A stretch of 64,000 bases of DNA from Sorex araneus (GCF_027595985.1 NC_073303.1:185092670-185156669); one strand, 5' to 3'; positions 11,021 to 23,340 are shown, counted from the first letter of the stretch. Translations and numbers: made by a program. Notes: generated by a model from the sequence alone, not told the origin.

Positions 11021-12060
11021 ATAAATTTGGAAGGGGTTCGGAAAAAAATGAAACCCGGGAGGAGTTTTCACCTAAAAAAGAAAAGCAAATGATGTAGGAT
11101 ATTATCATGAATGGGGACAAGGTAAGAAGACAGAGAAAAAGAAAGGAATTAAAAACTTTCAGAATGGCCCCTAGCATTTTGATATATATAACTATACATT
11201 TAAATATGTTTGCATAACATGAGTGATCATTCCCACTTTTTTTTTAATGGCATTAGTAACTGTTTGTTTTTTGAGCTATAGAAAATGGGTTCCATAATAT
11301 TATTTGGGAAGATAATAGCATAAACTAAGATACATATATTGAATATGAGTTATAGCACTGTAGAAGAAAAAGGTAATACATTTGAAATAGACAAATCAAA
11401 TTAATATATTCTGTCAAAAATGAGGTACAGAATGTATGCAAACATGGAATTTTGATTGTAACCATTATAATAGGCTAAAACTTTTATTCAAATTTTTAAA
11501 ATGTATTATATTTATTTGAAATAAAATTAATATTGTACTACACATTTCTTTATATGGCTTTACTATCATGTTAATATCAAGTATTTCCATTGGGAACATA
11601 TCCATAAAGAAATGGATAGAATGATATTTGTTACTTTCATTACTTCGGCAGACTCAGTGCTGTACTATTCATGTTTTAAATAAAAGTCAAGAAAAAAAAA
11701 CCTTTAATGTTCTACATCATCTAGGTTATCTCTTCTCTTATTAATGTGGAAACTATGACTGGAATATTTAGCACATTTAATTTGTTCCTATTTTGTAATC
11801 CAAAGACATTAAAGCAATTTTCAGATAACATGTAAAAAACATTAAAGAACATAGCTTCATGTAATTCCTCCATGTATTCCAAGACAGAAATAATTATGTT
11901 AAATACCAGAATAAATCATTAACTTTAAGCTATAAAATTTTATATTTAGCCTGAGATTTTAATTTTTTTTAAATAACAAAAGTTTAATTGGACATGGTTA
12001 TCCTGGTTGTTCTTATCAACTGAAAAATCAGAGATTTGTTTGTCCTTTTGAAAATCAGAA
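11021..12060. other. AT-rich unique sequence
   Basis: No gene or repeat recognised. Confidence 0.5.
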
Positions 12061-12063
12061 AAT

Positions 12064-12120
12064 ATGGGACCAGAGAGATAGTACAATGGGTAGGATTTTT
12101 ACCTTGCATGTGTCTGACCT
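12064..12120 (+). mobile_element. Old type A SINE, left half
   Basis: tRNA-like head (ggaccagagagatagtacaatgg) cut at 12120 by RTE copy 1; its continuation begins at 15345. Confidence 0.8.
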
Positions 12121-12128
12121 TTTTTTTT

Positions 12129-12480
12129 GGTGTCAGTTGAATGAGGCCAATTGTTGTTATTGTTGTTGGCATATCGAATACGCCACAGGTAGCTTGCTAG
12201 GCTCTGCTGTGCGGGCGGGATACTTTCAGTAGCTTGCCAGGCTCTCCAAGAGGGACAGAGGCTTTTAGGACGGCCTCCAATTGACCATAGAGGTGTTACC
12301 ATGGTTCACAACCAATTTGAACCCTATCAAATATGGTGCAGGAATAATGGGTATTAGTGTCTTATGGTGTGTCACACAGCTCCGGAGAGCGACCTGGAGC
12401 ATGGCGGTGGCTGGGTAGTGGATGTATTCGATATGCCAACAACAGTAACAACAATTGGCCTCATTCACCTGACACCAAAA
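12129..12480. repeat. Inverted repeat at the 5' end of RTE copy 1
   Basis: About 52 bp at 12129-12180 is the near-perfect reverse complement of 12424-12478; the arms include ggtgtcag/ctgacacc and cgaatac/gtattcg. The left arm continues into type B SINE body wording (gtagcttgccaggctctcc). A transcript from this region could fold into a hairpin with a loop of about 240 nt. Confidence 0.85.
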
Positions 12481-12576
12481 GAGCCCCCAATATGGCAGCG
12501 TTAAGAAAGATGAGCAAGTAGAGGCTGAAAAAAATCTCGGGGATGAACTAGACTGCCAAAACGAAGAAAGACAAAA

Positions 12577-15330
12577 ATGATTGTTTGCACTTTCAATGCA
12601 CGTATGCTGGCATCAGAAGCATCCATCGAGGACCTGATGGTGCAAGCGCAGAAGATCAACTACGACATCATTGGTCTGACCGAAAAGAGAAGACATTAAT
12701 CATATCACGCCATATTTGACACTGGAGAAGAGTTGTTCCTTGGAAAATGCAACAACAAAGGCATTGGTGGTGTTGTTGTCCTTGTCAACACGAACTTGGC
12801 CATAAGCATTGATTCAGTCTATTGCCTAACAACCCAAATCAGACGATTACGCTTAAATAGATGTGGCTCACTTCCTACAGTTTCTATCTTCATTGTCTAC
12901 ACACCAACTAACAACTACGATGAAGAAGAAATTGAGAGGTTCTATATGGAACTGGAGAAATTCTATAAAGAAGACTACACCTTCTACAAGATCATTGTTG
13001 GTGATTTTAATGCCAAGTTAGGTCAGAGAAGGTCACCCGAAGAACTCCACATTGGGACCCATGGCCTAAAACGAAACAATCAGGGTGAGAGACTCTCTGA
13101 ATTTATCATTTCAACCAAGAACATCCATGGTAACTCACAATTCCAGAAGGGCGAATCTAAACACTGGACATGGGAGTCTCCATGTGGATAGTTCCACAAT
13201 GAAATTGACCACATCATATTCAATCAAAGGTTTTGCCTGACTGATGTCGCTGTTGTTGTAAAATTCCAAACTGGATCGGACCACCGTCTCCTTTGTGCAA
13301 AATTCTACTTCACAGAGCGGGGAGAAAGGTCTGCAAAAGTTAAGTCTAATAAGGCAACTCCCAGAATGAGCACCAACTGGGAGCTCTTTGGCATTATTGC
13401 AGCAACGTGGAAAGATGCCATCCTTGACAACATCGACTGAGAATACAATCAACTGGTTCAGCACCTCCATGACTGTACGAAGAATGCCGAGAGTGAGAAA
13501 GCCACAAACAGACGCCTGTCTTCGAAAACTCTTGAGCTCATTTGTCAATGTGGTTTGGTGCGAGCCTCAGGAAACCACAAGCTAACGTCTGAGCTCACAA
13601 AGCTGTGCATAGATGCGGTAAAGGAAGACCTCAAAGAGAGAAGAGCAGCAGTGTTGGCCAGTGCAGCAGAAGCCAGGAAAAATATTCGCAATGCTTGCCT
13701 GTAGTTCTCCAAATACAAGTCCTAGATGATTGCCCTCCTTTGTCCTGATGGATCTATCACATCTTCCAGAAAGGCAATGGAGAGGATTATTCACGACTTC
13801 TACTCGGATCTCTTTGACAGCATGTCCACCTGCCCACGTACCAAATTCTGCAGGACGGATATGTCATTCCCAACGTTCTCCCTACTGAAATCCGACACTC
13901 CATTTTGTTGGTAAAGATTCAAACAGCACCTGGTCCTAACAGACACAAATCCCTGAAGAACCTGATGCCAGTACTCATCAATACACTGAATTACATGCTA
14001 ATGCTCTTTACATGCTACCTGTCTAAATACCCCCCCAATCAGCCTGCTGTCTGTGGTTTACAATTTGTTCACTCGTGTCATCCTGAATAGAATAGGCAGA
14101 ACACTAGATGAAGGACAACCATGTGAGCAAGCCAGGTTCCAAAGGGGATTCAACACGATAGACCATATCCACACAGTGACCAAACTCATTGAAGTTTGGT
14201 GAGAGTTCAAGATGCTGCTCTGTCTGATGTTCATCAACTTAAAGAAGGCCTTTGACTCTGTCGAGACTGAAGTGGTCATAGAAGCCCTAGCCAAACAGGG
14301 CATTGAAACTCAGTATATTAAAATCCTCCTCGAGCTGTATTTTGGATTCACCACCAGGATCTCACCATTCTATAGGAAAGTGATCATTGATGTAAAGAAA
14401 GGGGTGCGGCAGGGTGATACCATTTCACCGAAACTGTTCAGTACTGCCCTCGAGAACATGATGGGACTCCTGAAATGGGAAGGAATGGGAGTGAAGATAG
14501 AAGGTCGGCAATTATACCACCTCCACTTCACTGATGACATAATTCTCATAACACCACACATTTGCCAAGCGGCACAAATGCTGGCTGACTTCGACCATGA
14601 GTGTGGAAAGGTTGGATTGCAGCTGAATCTCAAAAAGACGATGCTCCTGAAAAACGAACTAGTCCCTGAAGCTTCATTAGCTCTCAATGGAATGAACATC
14701 TTCAAATGCAGCAGCTATGTGTACCTGGGTCGAGAAATCAACATGAGGAATGACTTGGACCCAGAACTGCGCAGGAGAAAGAGAGCAGCGTGGAATGCCT
14801 TCAAGAGCGTCGAAGAGGTGGTTAAGAGGATGAAGAACCTCCAACTCTGGGCACATCTTTTGGATTCCACCATTCTTCCTGCTCTAACATATGCCTCAGA
14901 GACCTGAGACCTACACAAACAGGATGAGAACGCTATTAGGATATCCCAAAGAGGAATCGAAATTCCTCTCACTCAAGTGAGAAAAGGAATTGGGAGTTCT
15001 GACCTCCGTAGACGGTCAAGAATCAGGGATGCTGTCTTGTTTGCCAAGACAACAAAAATAAGATAGGCCGGTCATGTATTGTGATTTAGAGACGACCGCT
15101 GGACTAGAGCTGTTACAAACTGGATTCCATGGGACCTCAGAAAACCTCATGGCCGCCCACCCATTAGATGGTCAGATTTCTTCGTCAAATCCCTAAATGA
15201 ACGATTTGAGGCTCTTCCTGTTCCTGGAGTGAGCAGATATCATTGGGCTGCACTGGCACGCGACAGGGACAAATGGAGACTTTACTCGCGCCTGCTGCAG
15301 CAAATCGAAGATCAACATGTCAACAAGTGA
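12577..15330 (+). pseudogene. RTE endonuclease-reverse transcriptase, decayed
   Basis: This frame would encode the single RTE protein: an apurinic/apyrimidinic-type endonuclease that nicks the target, then a reverse transcriptase that copies element RNA at the nick. Visible blocks: MIVCTFNARML at the start; VGDFNAKLG near 13008; GSDHRLL at 13273 (catalytic SDH of the nuclease); KKAFDSVE near 14240; GVRQGDTISP at 14401; FTDDIIL at 14527 (FxDD active site, usually FADD); and the C-terminal HWAALARDRDKW before the stop at 15328. Breaks: CAA to TAA at 12697, a stop at 13189, further stops near 13438, 13702 and 14905, and frame shifts around 13830-14210. The open pieces are 152 and 231 codons. It cannot make a full protein. 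Confidence 0.93.
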
Positions 15331-15344
15331 TACAAGTGATACAA

Positions 15345-15475
15345 GTGTCTTACCTGGTTTCGATCCACTGGATCACATATGTTTTCCTGAGCCCTGCTGG
15401 AAGTGATTCCTGAGCACATCCCTGGCTATAAGTCCTGACCACTGCCACATGTGGTCCTAAAGATAAATAAAGTTT
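15345..15475 (+). mobile_element. Old type A SINE, right half
   Basis: Resumes with a decayed B box (cctggtttcgatcc) and the type A tail (gtgattcctgagcac), ending in an A-rich run. It is the partner of 12064-12120. Confidence 0.8.
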
Positions 15476-15961
15476 TAGTACAAGGTGTTTTAAAAGAGTA
15501 TTACATAGAGAATCGCATCCCAGCAAGGAGTAATCTGGAGATTAAAGGAATCATTGAATAAACCAGAGATTAAAGATACTTCAAATGATTTTAAAATTGG
15601 GAAAGATACCCAGCATATCACCAACAAAAGTCACGGTTCAAAGTTTTGGAAACACCATAAATTATCTCATAGTAATTATAGAAGGTAAAGAGCTTTTATT
15701 ATTTTACTATGAATGTCTAATTAAGATTTGGGTTAATCCCCACTAATTTAATTTTCATAGTAAGCAGTACAGTTTAAGGAAACAAGATGCCTTCCAATAA
15801 TATTCCCTACTGGATTAAAGGAAAATTCAAAGTAATTAAATAGGACTAGTAATAAGAATCATTTTTGTTCATTTACTTCTTCAAAATAGTTCAAATTTCT
15901 AACTTGGAGGGTGTGCTTCTGTGTAAGAAAGTTTTAAATTGAGATAGTTTTCATTCATTCT
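15476..15961. other. Unique sequence
   Basis: No gene or repeat recognised. Confidence 0.5.
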
Positions 15962-16195
15962 CAGTGTGGTCCCGTTGCTCATCAATTTGCTCAAGCAGGC
16001 ACCAATAACATCTCCATTGTGAAACTTTTTACTGTTTTGGGCATATTGAATATGCCATGGGTACCTTTCCAGGCTCTGCCATGGGGGTGAGATATTATTG
16101 GTAGCTTGCCGGGCTCTCTGAGAGGGAGGAGGAATTGAACCTGGGTCGGGTACGTGCAAGACAAATGCCCTACCCACAGTGCTATCGCTCCATTA
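15962..16195 (-). mobile_element. Type B SINE
   Basis: Reverse copy, full length: RTE-like 3' end at left (gctcatcaatttgctcaag), leader block (catattgaatatgcc) and tRNA head at right (cacagtgctatcgctcca). Confidence 0.92.
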
Positions 16196-16725
16196 ACAAG
16201 AAAAAAATGTAATCCATTTAAAAAGTCAAAATTCATGTCCTGGAAAAAATAACAGTATTTTTTTATTACCTGCTTAAAACCACCAAGTACAATTGGAACT
16301 TAAGGATTCAAGCTGAATCTTAATGAAACGGAAAGTATGACAACGTTGTGAATGAGAAAAGCTTTTGATTATTTGTTCTCAGTGGTAAATCAAAATGACT
16401 GTTCTTGAGAAGGAAACGTAGAATTGGAACTGTACATATTCAAACTTTTCCAATTTAGCAAGCAGAACATAGAAATAAGAGTGAACACATCAAAAAACAG
16501 TCAGACTCTACTAACACTGGAGGAGATGCATATCAAGAAATCAGTTCCCTTAAAGTCTATTTTATCTTGTGTTTCCAATATCCCAAATATACTCATTATG
16601 TTTCCATTTGTAGAAACAAAGGCAGAACTTTGGCAGAGAGCACAGTGTGTCCAATGTATTTTCTACAAGTTAAATATCTTCACATCTTTAAGAAATTGCT
16701 GAGATTAAGCCAAAAATATAATACA
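16196..16725. other. Unique sequence
   Basis: A 92-codon open frame at 16424-16702 has no recognisable motif and no splice or retrocopy context; probably chance. Confidence 0.4.
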
Positions 16726-16729
16726 AGGG

Positions 16730-16860
16730 TTTAAGGAGGTCACCTCTCACAGCCAGGTTTTCTTCTGATCACCATTACTGCCTCAGCCCAGCCACAAGTG
16801 ACTTCTGAGCACAGAGCCAAGTGTAAGCCCTGAGCACTGGTCCATAACCTTTTTCCTGAC
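16730..16860 (+). mobile_element. Degenerate type A SINE
   Basis: Only the tail wording is readable (ccacaagtgacttctgagcac, gtaagccctgagcactg). Confidence 0.5.
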
Positions 16861-18000
16861 TCCGTTGAGGTGGATCTTGTGAATGCATGTATTTTAAAAT
16901 AAGCTAATTAAAGCCAGAAAAGTCAAATTTTCGATCAAAGAACACGTATTAATAAGGTACAAGAATGAGCTTCTAACCCATGCATAAAAAAATCAAGGAC
17001 CTGAGTACTTATCTCAGTTTGATTTTGATTTCCTTTATTATCATCAGCATCATTAGCATTATAATCTACTTTTCATTAACACCTAACATATTTCTCCTGA
17101 ATTTTTCCCCTTTCCTCTTTGAGTTTCATTTTTCCTCTTTATTTCCATAAAGGGGAGGGGACTAGTGAAAATGCATTGCAAGGAAATAGCCTACTTGGTT
17201 CCCCTATACTGATGGTCTGCTTTCAACCCTCCTTAGTCCTGAATGTTTGCCACAGACAATTAGGCAGGTGATAGATGAACTCTTGATTTCTCTGGGATGT
17301 AAAATAAACTATACAGAGTCTGAGAATATCAACATGCAGCATGAATGATGTATCCTTGCAGACTAGTTTGCATTTCTATCAGACTCAAACTGGCTCTCAT
17401 TGTTGAGTCATAAACATGTCACAATATTGTTTAACTGTCAACAAAGTGATATTTGCCAACATATCTAAATATAAAATTTAATATTACTGTATAATAATAT
17501 TATGTTCATGATATTATAAAACCTAACAATCAATGTATTTAATGGTAAATATTGTATTTGCAAAATCACGTTGAATATTTCCATGTATGACAGTGCATTC
17601 TAATCATATTCTAAATAGTATTCAGTGTTTACTCAATATTTGTTCACTGAATTCATGTATAGTCTATGTGTATCTTTTTTTAAGGACATATTCCACATTT
17701 TATTTACATTTCAAGACTAACTTTAGTCTCAAAATCACATAGCCATACACCTATTTCCATTTTGTTGATTTCACTTAAACTTATAGCATGGTTTGTCAAA
17801 GACTGTAAACAAATATTTACCATGTCTGTTACATGTAACACATAGGTACAGCTTTTAACAAAAATTCATTGACCTCCCCACAACATTTTTTTTAATTAGA
17901 AATACAGGTATCAAAACAATCCTGAACTTACTATTGATACTACTACTAATCAGCACGAACACTGCTTTAAAACTTAACACAATTTGTGACAATATTCATT
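16861..18000. other. AT-rich unique sequence
   Basis: No gene or repeat recognised. The T run at 17887-17894 could mark the poly-A end of the UBE2V2 retrocopy, which would make 17895-18409 its 3' UTR. Confidence 0.4.
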
Positions 18001-18409
18001 TTACCTGCTACTTTAGACAATTGGAAAGGTAGCTTTCACTAAGATAGATAAAGCATGCCATTTCTGGTTTTCCTTCTGGTGATACCAGCGTTTCAGAAAC
18101 ATACATGCTGCCACAGCCACCTGACTCTTCTCACCGTGCTTTCACCTTGCAAACCTGGATTCTATTTTGAGTACTCTGGGCTCATGCCTAAATGACAGTG
18201 CCTTAACAAGAGAAAAAATTGTGTTGCATCTTTCCTCCTGTTACCTGAAAACATAATGGGTACACATACATTCTTATAAATGTCCAGGTCATGTTTTGTC
18301 AGCTGGAATTCTTTTACTTAATGTGTGGGTATTTTGCATTGTGATATTTAATCAAGACATTAACATGAGTAGAGAGTTGTTGATTTAAGACATTTGAGAT
18401 CCATTAAAA

Positions 18410-18847
18410 TTATTTGTTGTATGTTTGTCCTTCTGGTGGCTGTGGAAGCTTCATATTTTCTTTGGACATCACTAGATGTCTTAGCTCTTGAAGTACAACT
18501 TTAATGCTGTATGAATTTTGTCATTTCGCTAACACTGGTATGCTCCGTGCATCCACCATTCCACTGGAATTATATATTCCATTCATACTAATTTTGGTTA
18601 CAAATCTAACTGACGGAGGAGCTTCTGGGTACTCAGGTCCACATTCTACTTTCAGGCTATATGTTCTGTTTTCATAATTCATCCCTGGTGGCCCAATAAT
18701 CATGCCTGTCCACCTTGTAAGTGTCATATCTTCATTGTCTTGAAGTCCCCAGCTAACCGTACCACCGCCTACTCCTTTTTTTCCTTCTTCAAGTTCTTCC
18801 AACAAGCAAAAATTACGAGGAAACATAACTCCTGTGGAGACCGCCAT
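18410..18847 (-). pseudogene. UBE2V2: UBE2V2 processed pseudogene
   Basis: Intronless reverse-strand copy of UBE2V2 (MMS2), the catalytically inactive ubiquitin-conjugating enzyme variant that pairs with UBE2N to build K63-linked ubiquitin chains. The frame keeps the family's 145-residue length: MAVSTGV start, [51 protein letters not shown], then a stop, then [14 protein letters not shown] and [10 protein letters not shown] to the natural end. The stop at 18521-18523 is TGA in place of the expected tryptophan TGG (codon 109). There are several substitutions (for example CLLEELEEG) but no indels. Sequence below 18409 is probably retained 3' UTR. UBE2V1 is less likely given the MAVSTGV start. 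Confidence 0.93.
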
Positions 18848-18934
18848 CTTCTCCTGCAGCCCGACGCCAGTGCACTCTATGTGCATCTTTACTTTAAGGT
18901 ATAACTTATTGGAGGGGAGGGAAAATACTAACAC

Positions 18935-19565
18935 TTTTAAATAGTGGGATTAATTCTTTCAAAATTAGTTGCTAGCAAAGAATGAAAATGTGGAAGTTTA
19001 CTTGTGTACATGTAATTTTCTTTACATGAGCCCACTTAAAAATGCAAATGATAATGGAAAAAATTAACTATCAAAAATGTATAAATATATACATATTGAT
19101 AAATTTACAAGATGTAATGAAAGAGTGATAATAATAATTTCTTCAGAAATACCGTGCTAATATTTAATACTTTGTGAACTCTTATTTAAACATTGTGAGC
19201 CTTATTATAAGAACACATAAAAATTCTTTAAAAGCAGTCATATGAATATATGCACTATTAAATCACCTTAAAATATAACAATTTTAAACATAAAATACCT
19301 TACATTATTTAATAAATATGTGCACCATAGAACTAGAATAAAAGATTTACTTTAAAAAATACATACCGATAACTATGAAAAAATAAGAATATGCTTTTAA
19401 CATTCAATTTACTGAGGCGCACCCATATCACATTGCTGCTATTGATTTTTTTATTCATTACATACATAAAGAATCTCTGTATGTACTAAATATGATTATG
19501 GTCTAAATAAAAATTATTCTGTCAAGAATACTGGAGAGTCAATTGCATACATTCAGAAATAAAAA
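18935..19565. other. AT-rich unique sequence
   Basis: No gene or repeat recognised. Confidence 0.5.
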
Positions 19566-19567
19566 CG

Positions 19568-19733
19568 TTGGCCAGAGAGATTGTACAGTAGGTACGATGC
19601 TTGTTTCACATGTGCTTGAATGTCTTTGACCCCCAGGACCTCACATGATCCACTGATCATTGCCAGGAGTGATTCCTGAGTAAAGCCAGAAGTAAGCCCT
19701 GAGAACAGTCATCTGTATCTCCCCACCCCGCCA

Positions 19734-19740
<7 letters not shown>
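19568..19740 (+). mobile_element. Type A SINE, diverged
   Basis: Head gttggccagagagattgtacagtagg; tail gtgattcctgagtaaagcc and gtaagccctgagaac. Confidence 0.8.

Positions 19741-19786
<46 letters not shown>
19741..19786 (+). repeat. (CA)n microsatellite
   Basis: About 22 CA units grown from the end of the preceding SINE. Confidence 0.97.
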
Positions 19787-19789
<3 letters not shown>

Positions 19790-19930
19790 GTAAACAAATG
19801 AACAAAGAAGAAAAACATAACATCAATATCAAGTAGGAATTGTCTGAGAGTCCTATTTGATGTAAGTGTGGAAAAAAAATTAAAGTTTGCTATACAAACA
19901 CCAGGGATACTGGTGCACCTGAATTATAAT

Positions 19931-20134
19931 CACTGTCACGGTCACTGTCATCCCGTTGCTCATCAATTTGCTCGAGCAGGCACCAGTAATGTCTCTCATT
20001 GTAAGACTTACTGTTACTGTTTTTGGCATATCAAATATGCCACAGGTAGCTTGCCAAGCTCTGCCATGCAGTCGCAATACTCTCGGTATGTTGCCGGGCT
20101 CTCAAAGTAGAGGGGAGGAATCGGACACGGGTCG
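19931..20134 (-). mobile_element. Type B SINE, 5'-truncated
   Basis: Reverse copy flanked by the perfect 10-bp duplication gaattataat (19921-19930, 20135-20144). It stops just inside the B box, so the A box is missing: a truncated insertion. Confidence 0.93.
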
Positions 20135-20380
20135 GAATTATAATGAAAATTCAAAATGAAAACTCAAAAAGAAAGAAGTGGTATGAGAAGTGATGGATAG
20201 TTTAATCAGGAACCAGAATATTCTGGCTGTGTTATTCAGGGGGATGAACAACATTTAAACTGAATGGAGAAATTATCCAAAGATTTTAAGTGAAGGAAGT
20301 GATCTAGCTGAAGCATGCTTTCACAGATTACTCTAGCTGCAAAAGTGAAAACATGAGACCAAGAAAAGACTTTTGCAAGT

Positions 20381-21640
20381 TGTGTTTTTAATATCATGTG
20401 GCGTGGGCTCTCTTGTCACATGCGTTGGGTGGCTACGAGTTGCTTCTCCATCCCGGACTGCACTACTGCCAATAGATGCATGAAGGTGAGAACAAGGCTA
20501 CCAAGGTGTTTGATGATCCATCGCCATTATTCCACTCTTGGTCCCACCGTTTATGCCATTCTCTCCATGTGCCTTGTCCAGTCTCACTGTGCAAACCATT
20601 CTCGTCTCACACAAACCCTCATTCCTGTCTCCTACTTTCTCCCCATGTTACTCTCCTTGAGCTCAGTCTCACAGCCTTAAAGAGCTCAAACACCAAGTTT
20701 GGTAGTAGGAACTACTATCAAACACCAAGATTGGTAGTAGCAACTACAACTATAGGTCATATAGCACAAATCTGCACATTAAAAGCCCTTCCTTCTGGGG
20801 AAGCTCTTCCAAAACAAGATCTTCTGCTGGGAGATCCACTCAAGGGTGGAATTTTATCTAAGGACATACTTCTCCTTTTCTTACCCATGATAACTTCTTA
20901 ATTATCTCAGATTTACTTCCTAATAATATTTCTAGTCATTTTGTATGGACACAGTAAGAGATATATAAAGCTTATAGGGTGGCTTTCTTGGAAACATCTT
21001 CCTATAGATCTCAGACTACTGTCCTCAGTTCAGATTAGTCCTTTCTAACCCTAGCAGGGTTCTTGTCTATTCACTTATCTTTGGGTCATGACAGAATTTA
21101 TCCATGACTGTGTGCTTAGCTTTTTATAAGTTTTATGGCACTTGGTCTATCCCATTTCTATGCCAGGGTAGTTTACAGCTTTTCCTGAGTCCATTCAGTC
21201 CCTTCGTCAAGACCCTGCCTTTGGGGTGCTAAGAACTAAGGGAAACTGAGACTTAAGTAGAGTTCATATGACAAATTCCCAGGAGTAAGTATTATCCAGA
21301 GTCAATTAACTCCCAAGTTACAAAAGCATAGCATTAACTGTCTTCCTGTGCCTATACAAAATGGCCATTGCTCTAAAGTACACTATGCAAAGGACATAAG
21401 GGAAAGAGAAAAGCAATATTTCACTTACAAATACAAAATTCAGAGTCCTTGGAAGGATGTGACCTTACAAATCATGGGGTCTGATTTGGGGATATAGGTG
21501 ATTAACAAATAGGGGAAGCAGAGCACAGAAAAGTTAAACACAGAGGAATGGGAGTGCCTGAGAGCATTGTGATGGGTGTAACTCAATAAAACTAAGCTCC
21601 CTGTGGCAAAGGAGAAAGGACAAACCAATATTATCTCACA
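20381..21640 (-). mobile_element. Solo LTR of an endogenous retrovirus
   Basis: A 1260-bp TG...CA element on the minus strand, sharing long blocks with the LTRs at 24995 and 42256 (for example ttttgtatggacacag and gatctcagactac, plus strand). The flanks are gcaagt (20375-20380) and gcaaat (21641-21646), a 6-bp target duplication with one mismatch. No gag, pol or env adjoins it. A 32-bp tandem duplication lies inside at 20687-20750. Six-bp duplication is typical of class II (beta-like) ERVs. Confidence 0.88.
20687..20750 (+). repeat. 32-bp tandem duplication inside the LTR
   Basis: Two copies of a unit beginning caaacaccaag, differing at a few positions; absent from the other two LTR copies. 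Confidence 0.9.
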
Positions 21641-21804
21641 GCAAATAAGGAAAAAAATAAGTATGGTGTCTTGGACCAATATTGAGTTAATAAAAAATGA
21701 AAAAATGGATTTATTGACTATATTAGGAACTGATATATATCAAAGACAAGTACATCTCAAATTTTATGTGAAATCACTCATCGTTAAATACTTTGCAACT
21801 TTTT

Positions 21805-22062
21805 TTAAGTTATTTATTTTATTGAATCCCATGTGGAAAGTTACAAAGTTCTCAAGCTTATGTCTCAGTTATACAATATTCAAACACCCATCCCTTCACC
21901 AGTGCCCATATTCCAAAACCAAAAACCCGAATATACCTCCCACTCCCCGCCCCCCACCCTCGCCTGCGTAACTGATAAATTTCACTTCATTTTCTCTTTA
22001 CCTTGATTACATTCCATATTTCAACACAAAACTCACTATTGTTGTTGGAGTTTCCCCCAAAA
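21805..22062 (-). mobile_element. L1 3' UTR tail, 5'-truncated
   Basis: Minus-strand text gggcactggtgaagggatgg, ttgtataactgagac and gattcaataaaataa matches the tails of the mini-L1s at 9880 and 44700 almost word for word, including the G-rich stretch (21945-21965 on this strand). Confidence 0.85.
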
Positions 22063-22838
22063 CCTTGCAAATTTTAACTGAAATATTTATCCAGTTTTGT
22101 ATTCATTTATTGATTTGAAGATTATTTTCTGATCATCCTCTACAATAGAAGCTTTGCTATATCAACATCTTTCTATTATTTTGGTTGTAAGATAAAGACA
22201 ACAAGCAAACATAGAACAAGTTAACATATTCACTGAGTAAATTATAGAACAGCTTATCTAGTGGTAAATCCACTGTGTAGACAAGAAATTCAGAAAGTAA
22301 AACTAAGTAATGAATCTTCTGGGAAAAGTGACAGGAAAGACTCCAGAAGAAAAATTGACAGATAGGAACTTCTTGTTATAGATGACATTTGAAAAGAGGA
22401 TTATATGAGGTGGAGAAGTAAACCAAATATCTATTACAGAGATGCTCTAAGGAAGCGGAGGTATTAAGAAGGACAAAGGTCAACTGAATATAGTCTAGAA
22501 TTCTACAACCAATCAATTGAACTTGGCAGCAAGTGTGTGGGAAACAGAAGAATTAGAGAAGGTGAGGACAGAGTATTGGGCATGGGAATTAAGCCCTTCG
22601 TTTACCTTAGGGATCTGTAATGACTCAGAGAAAATCCAAAAATAGTAGGTAATAAAATATTCAAAATATGATAGAATTTTCTGCTTGTAATTGGACCCGA
22701 AAAGGACTAAGTGTGTCCCAAAAACCAGAAAGTGAGCAAAATATAAATAAATAAATAAATAAATAGAAAGAAACAATAAAATATGCCATTTTAGAAATAC
22801 CTAAATGCAAAGTCATCTAAAATTCTCAAATATGGGCC
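22063..22838. other. Unique sequence
   Basis: No gene or repeat recognised apart from a short (AAAT)n run near 22742-22765. Confidence 0.5.
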
Positions 22839-23015
22839 TACGACACATAGTACAACACACGAGCATGTGTTTAGCAGTTGGTACACATTGGTCAGATTCC
22901 CAGTACCACATATGGTCCCCTAAGTCCAATCAACAGTGATCCATAAGCAAGGAGTGTGAAGTAAGCCCTGAGCACAGACTTAACTCCCATTCCACCCCAA
23001 ACCCACAAGTTTTAC
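22839..23015 (+). mobile_element. Degenerate type A SINE
   Basis: Head badly decayed; ccacatatggtcccctaag and gtaagccctgagcac identify the family. Confidence 0.6.
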
Positions 23016-23171
23016 ATATAAAATTAAAAACAAGAAAGGCTGTGCAAAGATATAGTTTATAGAATGATTGCATAAAAATCACACTTAATGTAACTGGGAT
23101 TGAGAAAACCTAAAATTGTATGACCAGTGTCTGTATCCTGCTCCAGACAAAGAATTTTAAATGTGAGAAAT

Positions 23172-23340
23172 TGGGGTAGGAGAGACAGTACAGTGAGTAG
23201 AGAAATTCTTGCCTTCTACCAGCCAATCCAGGGTTGATTACTGGCACCATATATGGTTCCCCAAGAACTGCCAGGAGGGATTCCTAAACGAAGAAATAGA
23301 GTCAGCGCTGAGCACCCAATATGTAGGACCCACAACTGAA
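23172..23340 (+). mobile_element. Type A SINE, diverged
   Basis: Head ggggtaggagagacagtacagtg and middle ccatatatggttccccaag. Confidence 0.75.

Larger units (their letters stand above)
12121..15344 (+). mobile_element. RTE-clade LINE, copy 1, near full length
   Basis: A 3.2-kb insertion bounded by an 11-bp duplication with one mismatch (gtgtctgacct at 12110-12120, gtgtcttacct at 15345-15355) inside an old SINE. Parts in order: T8 run; an antisense leader-like module (12129 to about 12260); a leader (about 12290-12576); one long decayed frame with endonuclease and reverse transcriptase (12577-15330); and a short tandem tail (gatacaagt repeated). The protein resembles RTE elements of parasitic nematodes; I recall a report of such an element shared with the common shrew. 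The three main conserved blocks and the final stop are all in one frame, so the copy is old but structurally complete. Confidence 0.93.

Noticed and set aside
20476..20901. 141-codon open frame
   Set aside because: It lies entirely inside a solo LTR on the strand opposite to the LTR and has no homology I recognise.
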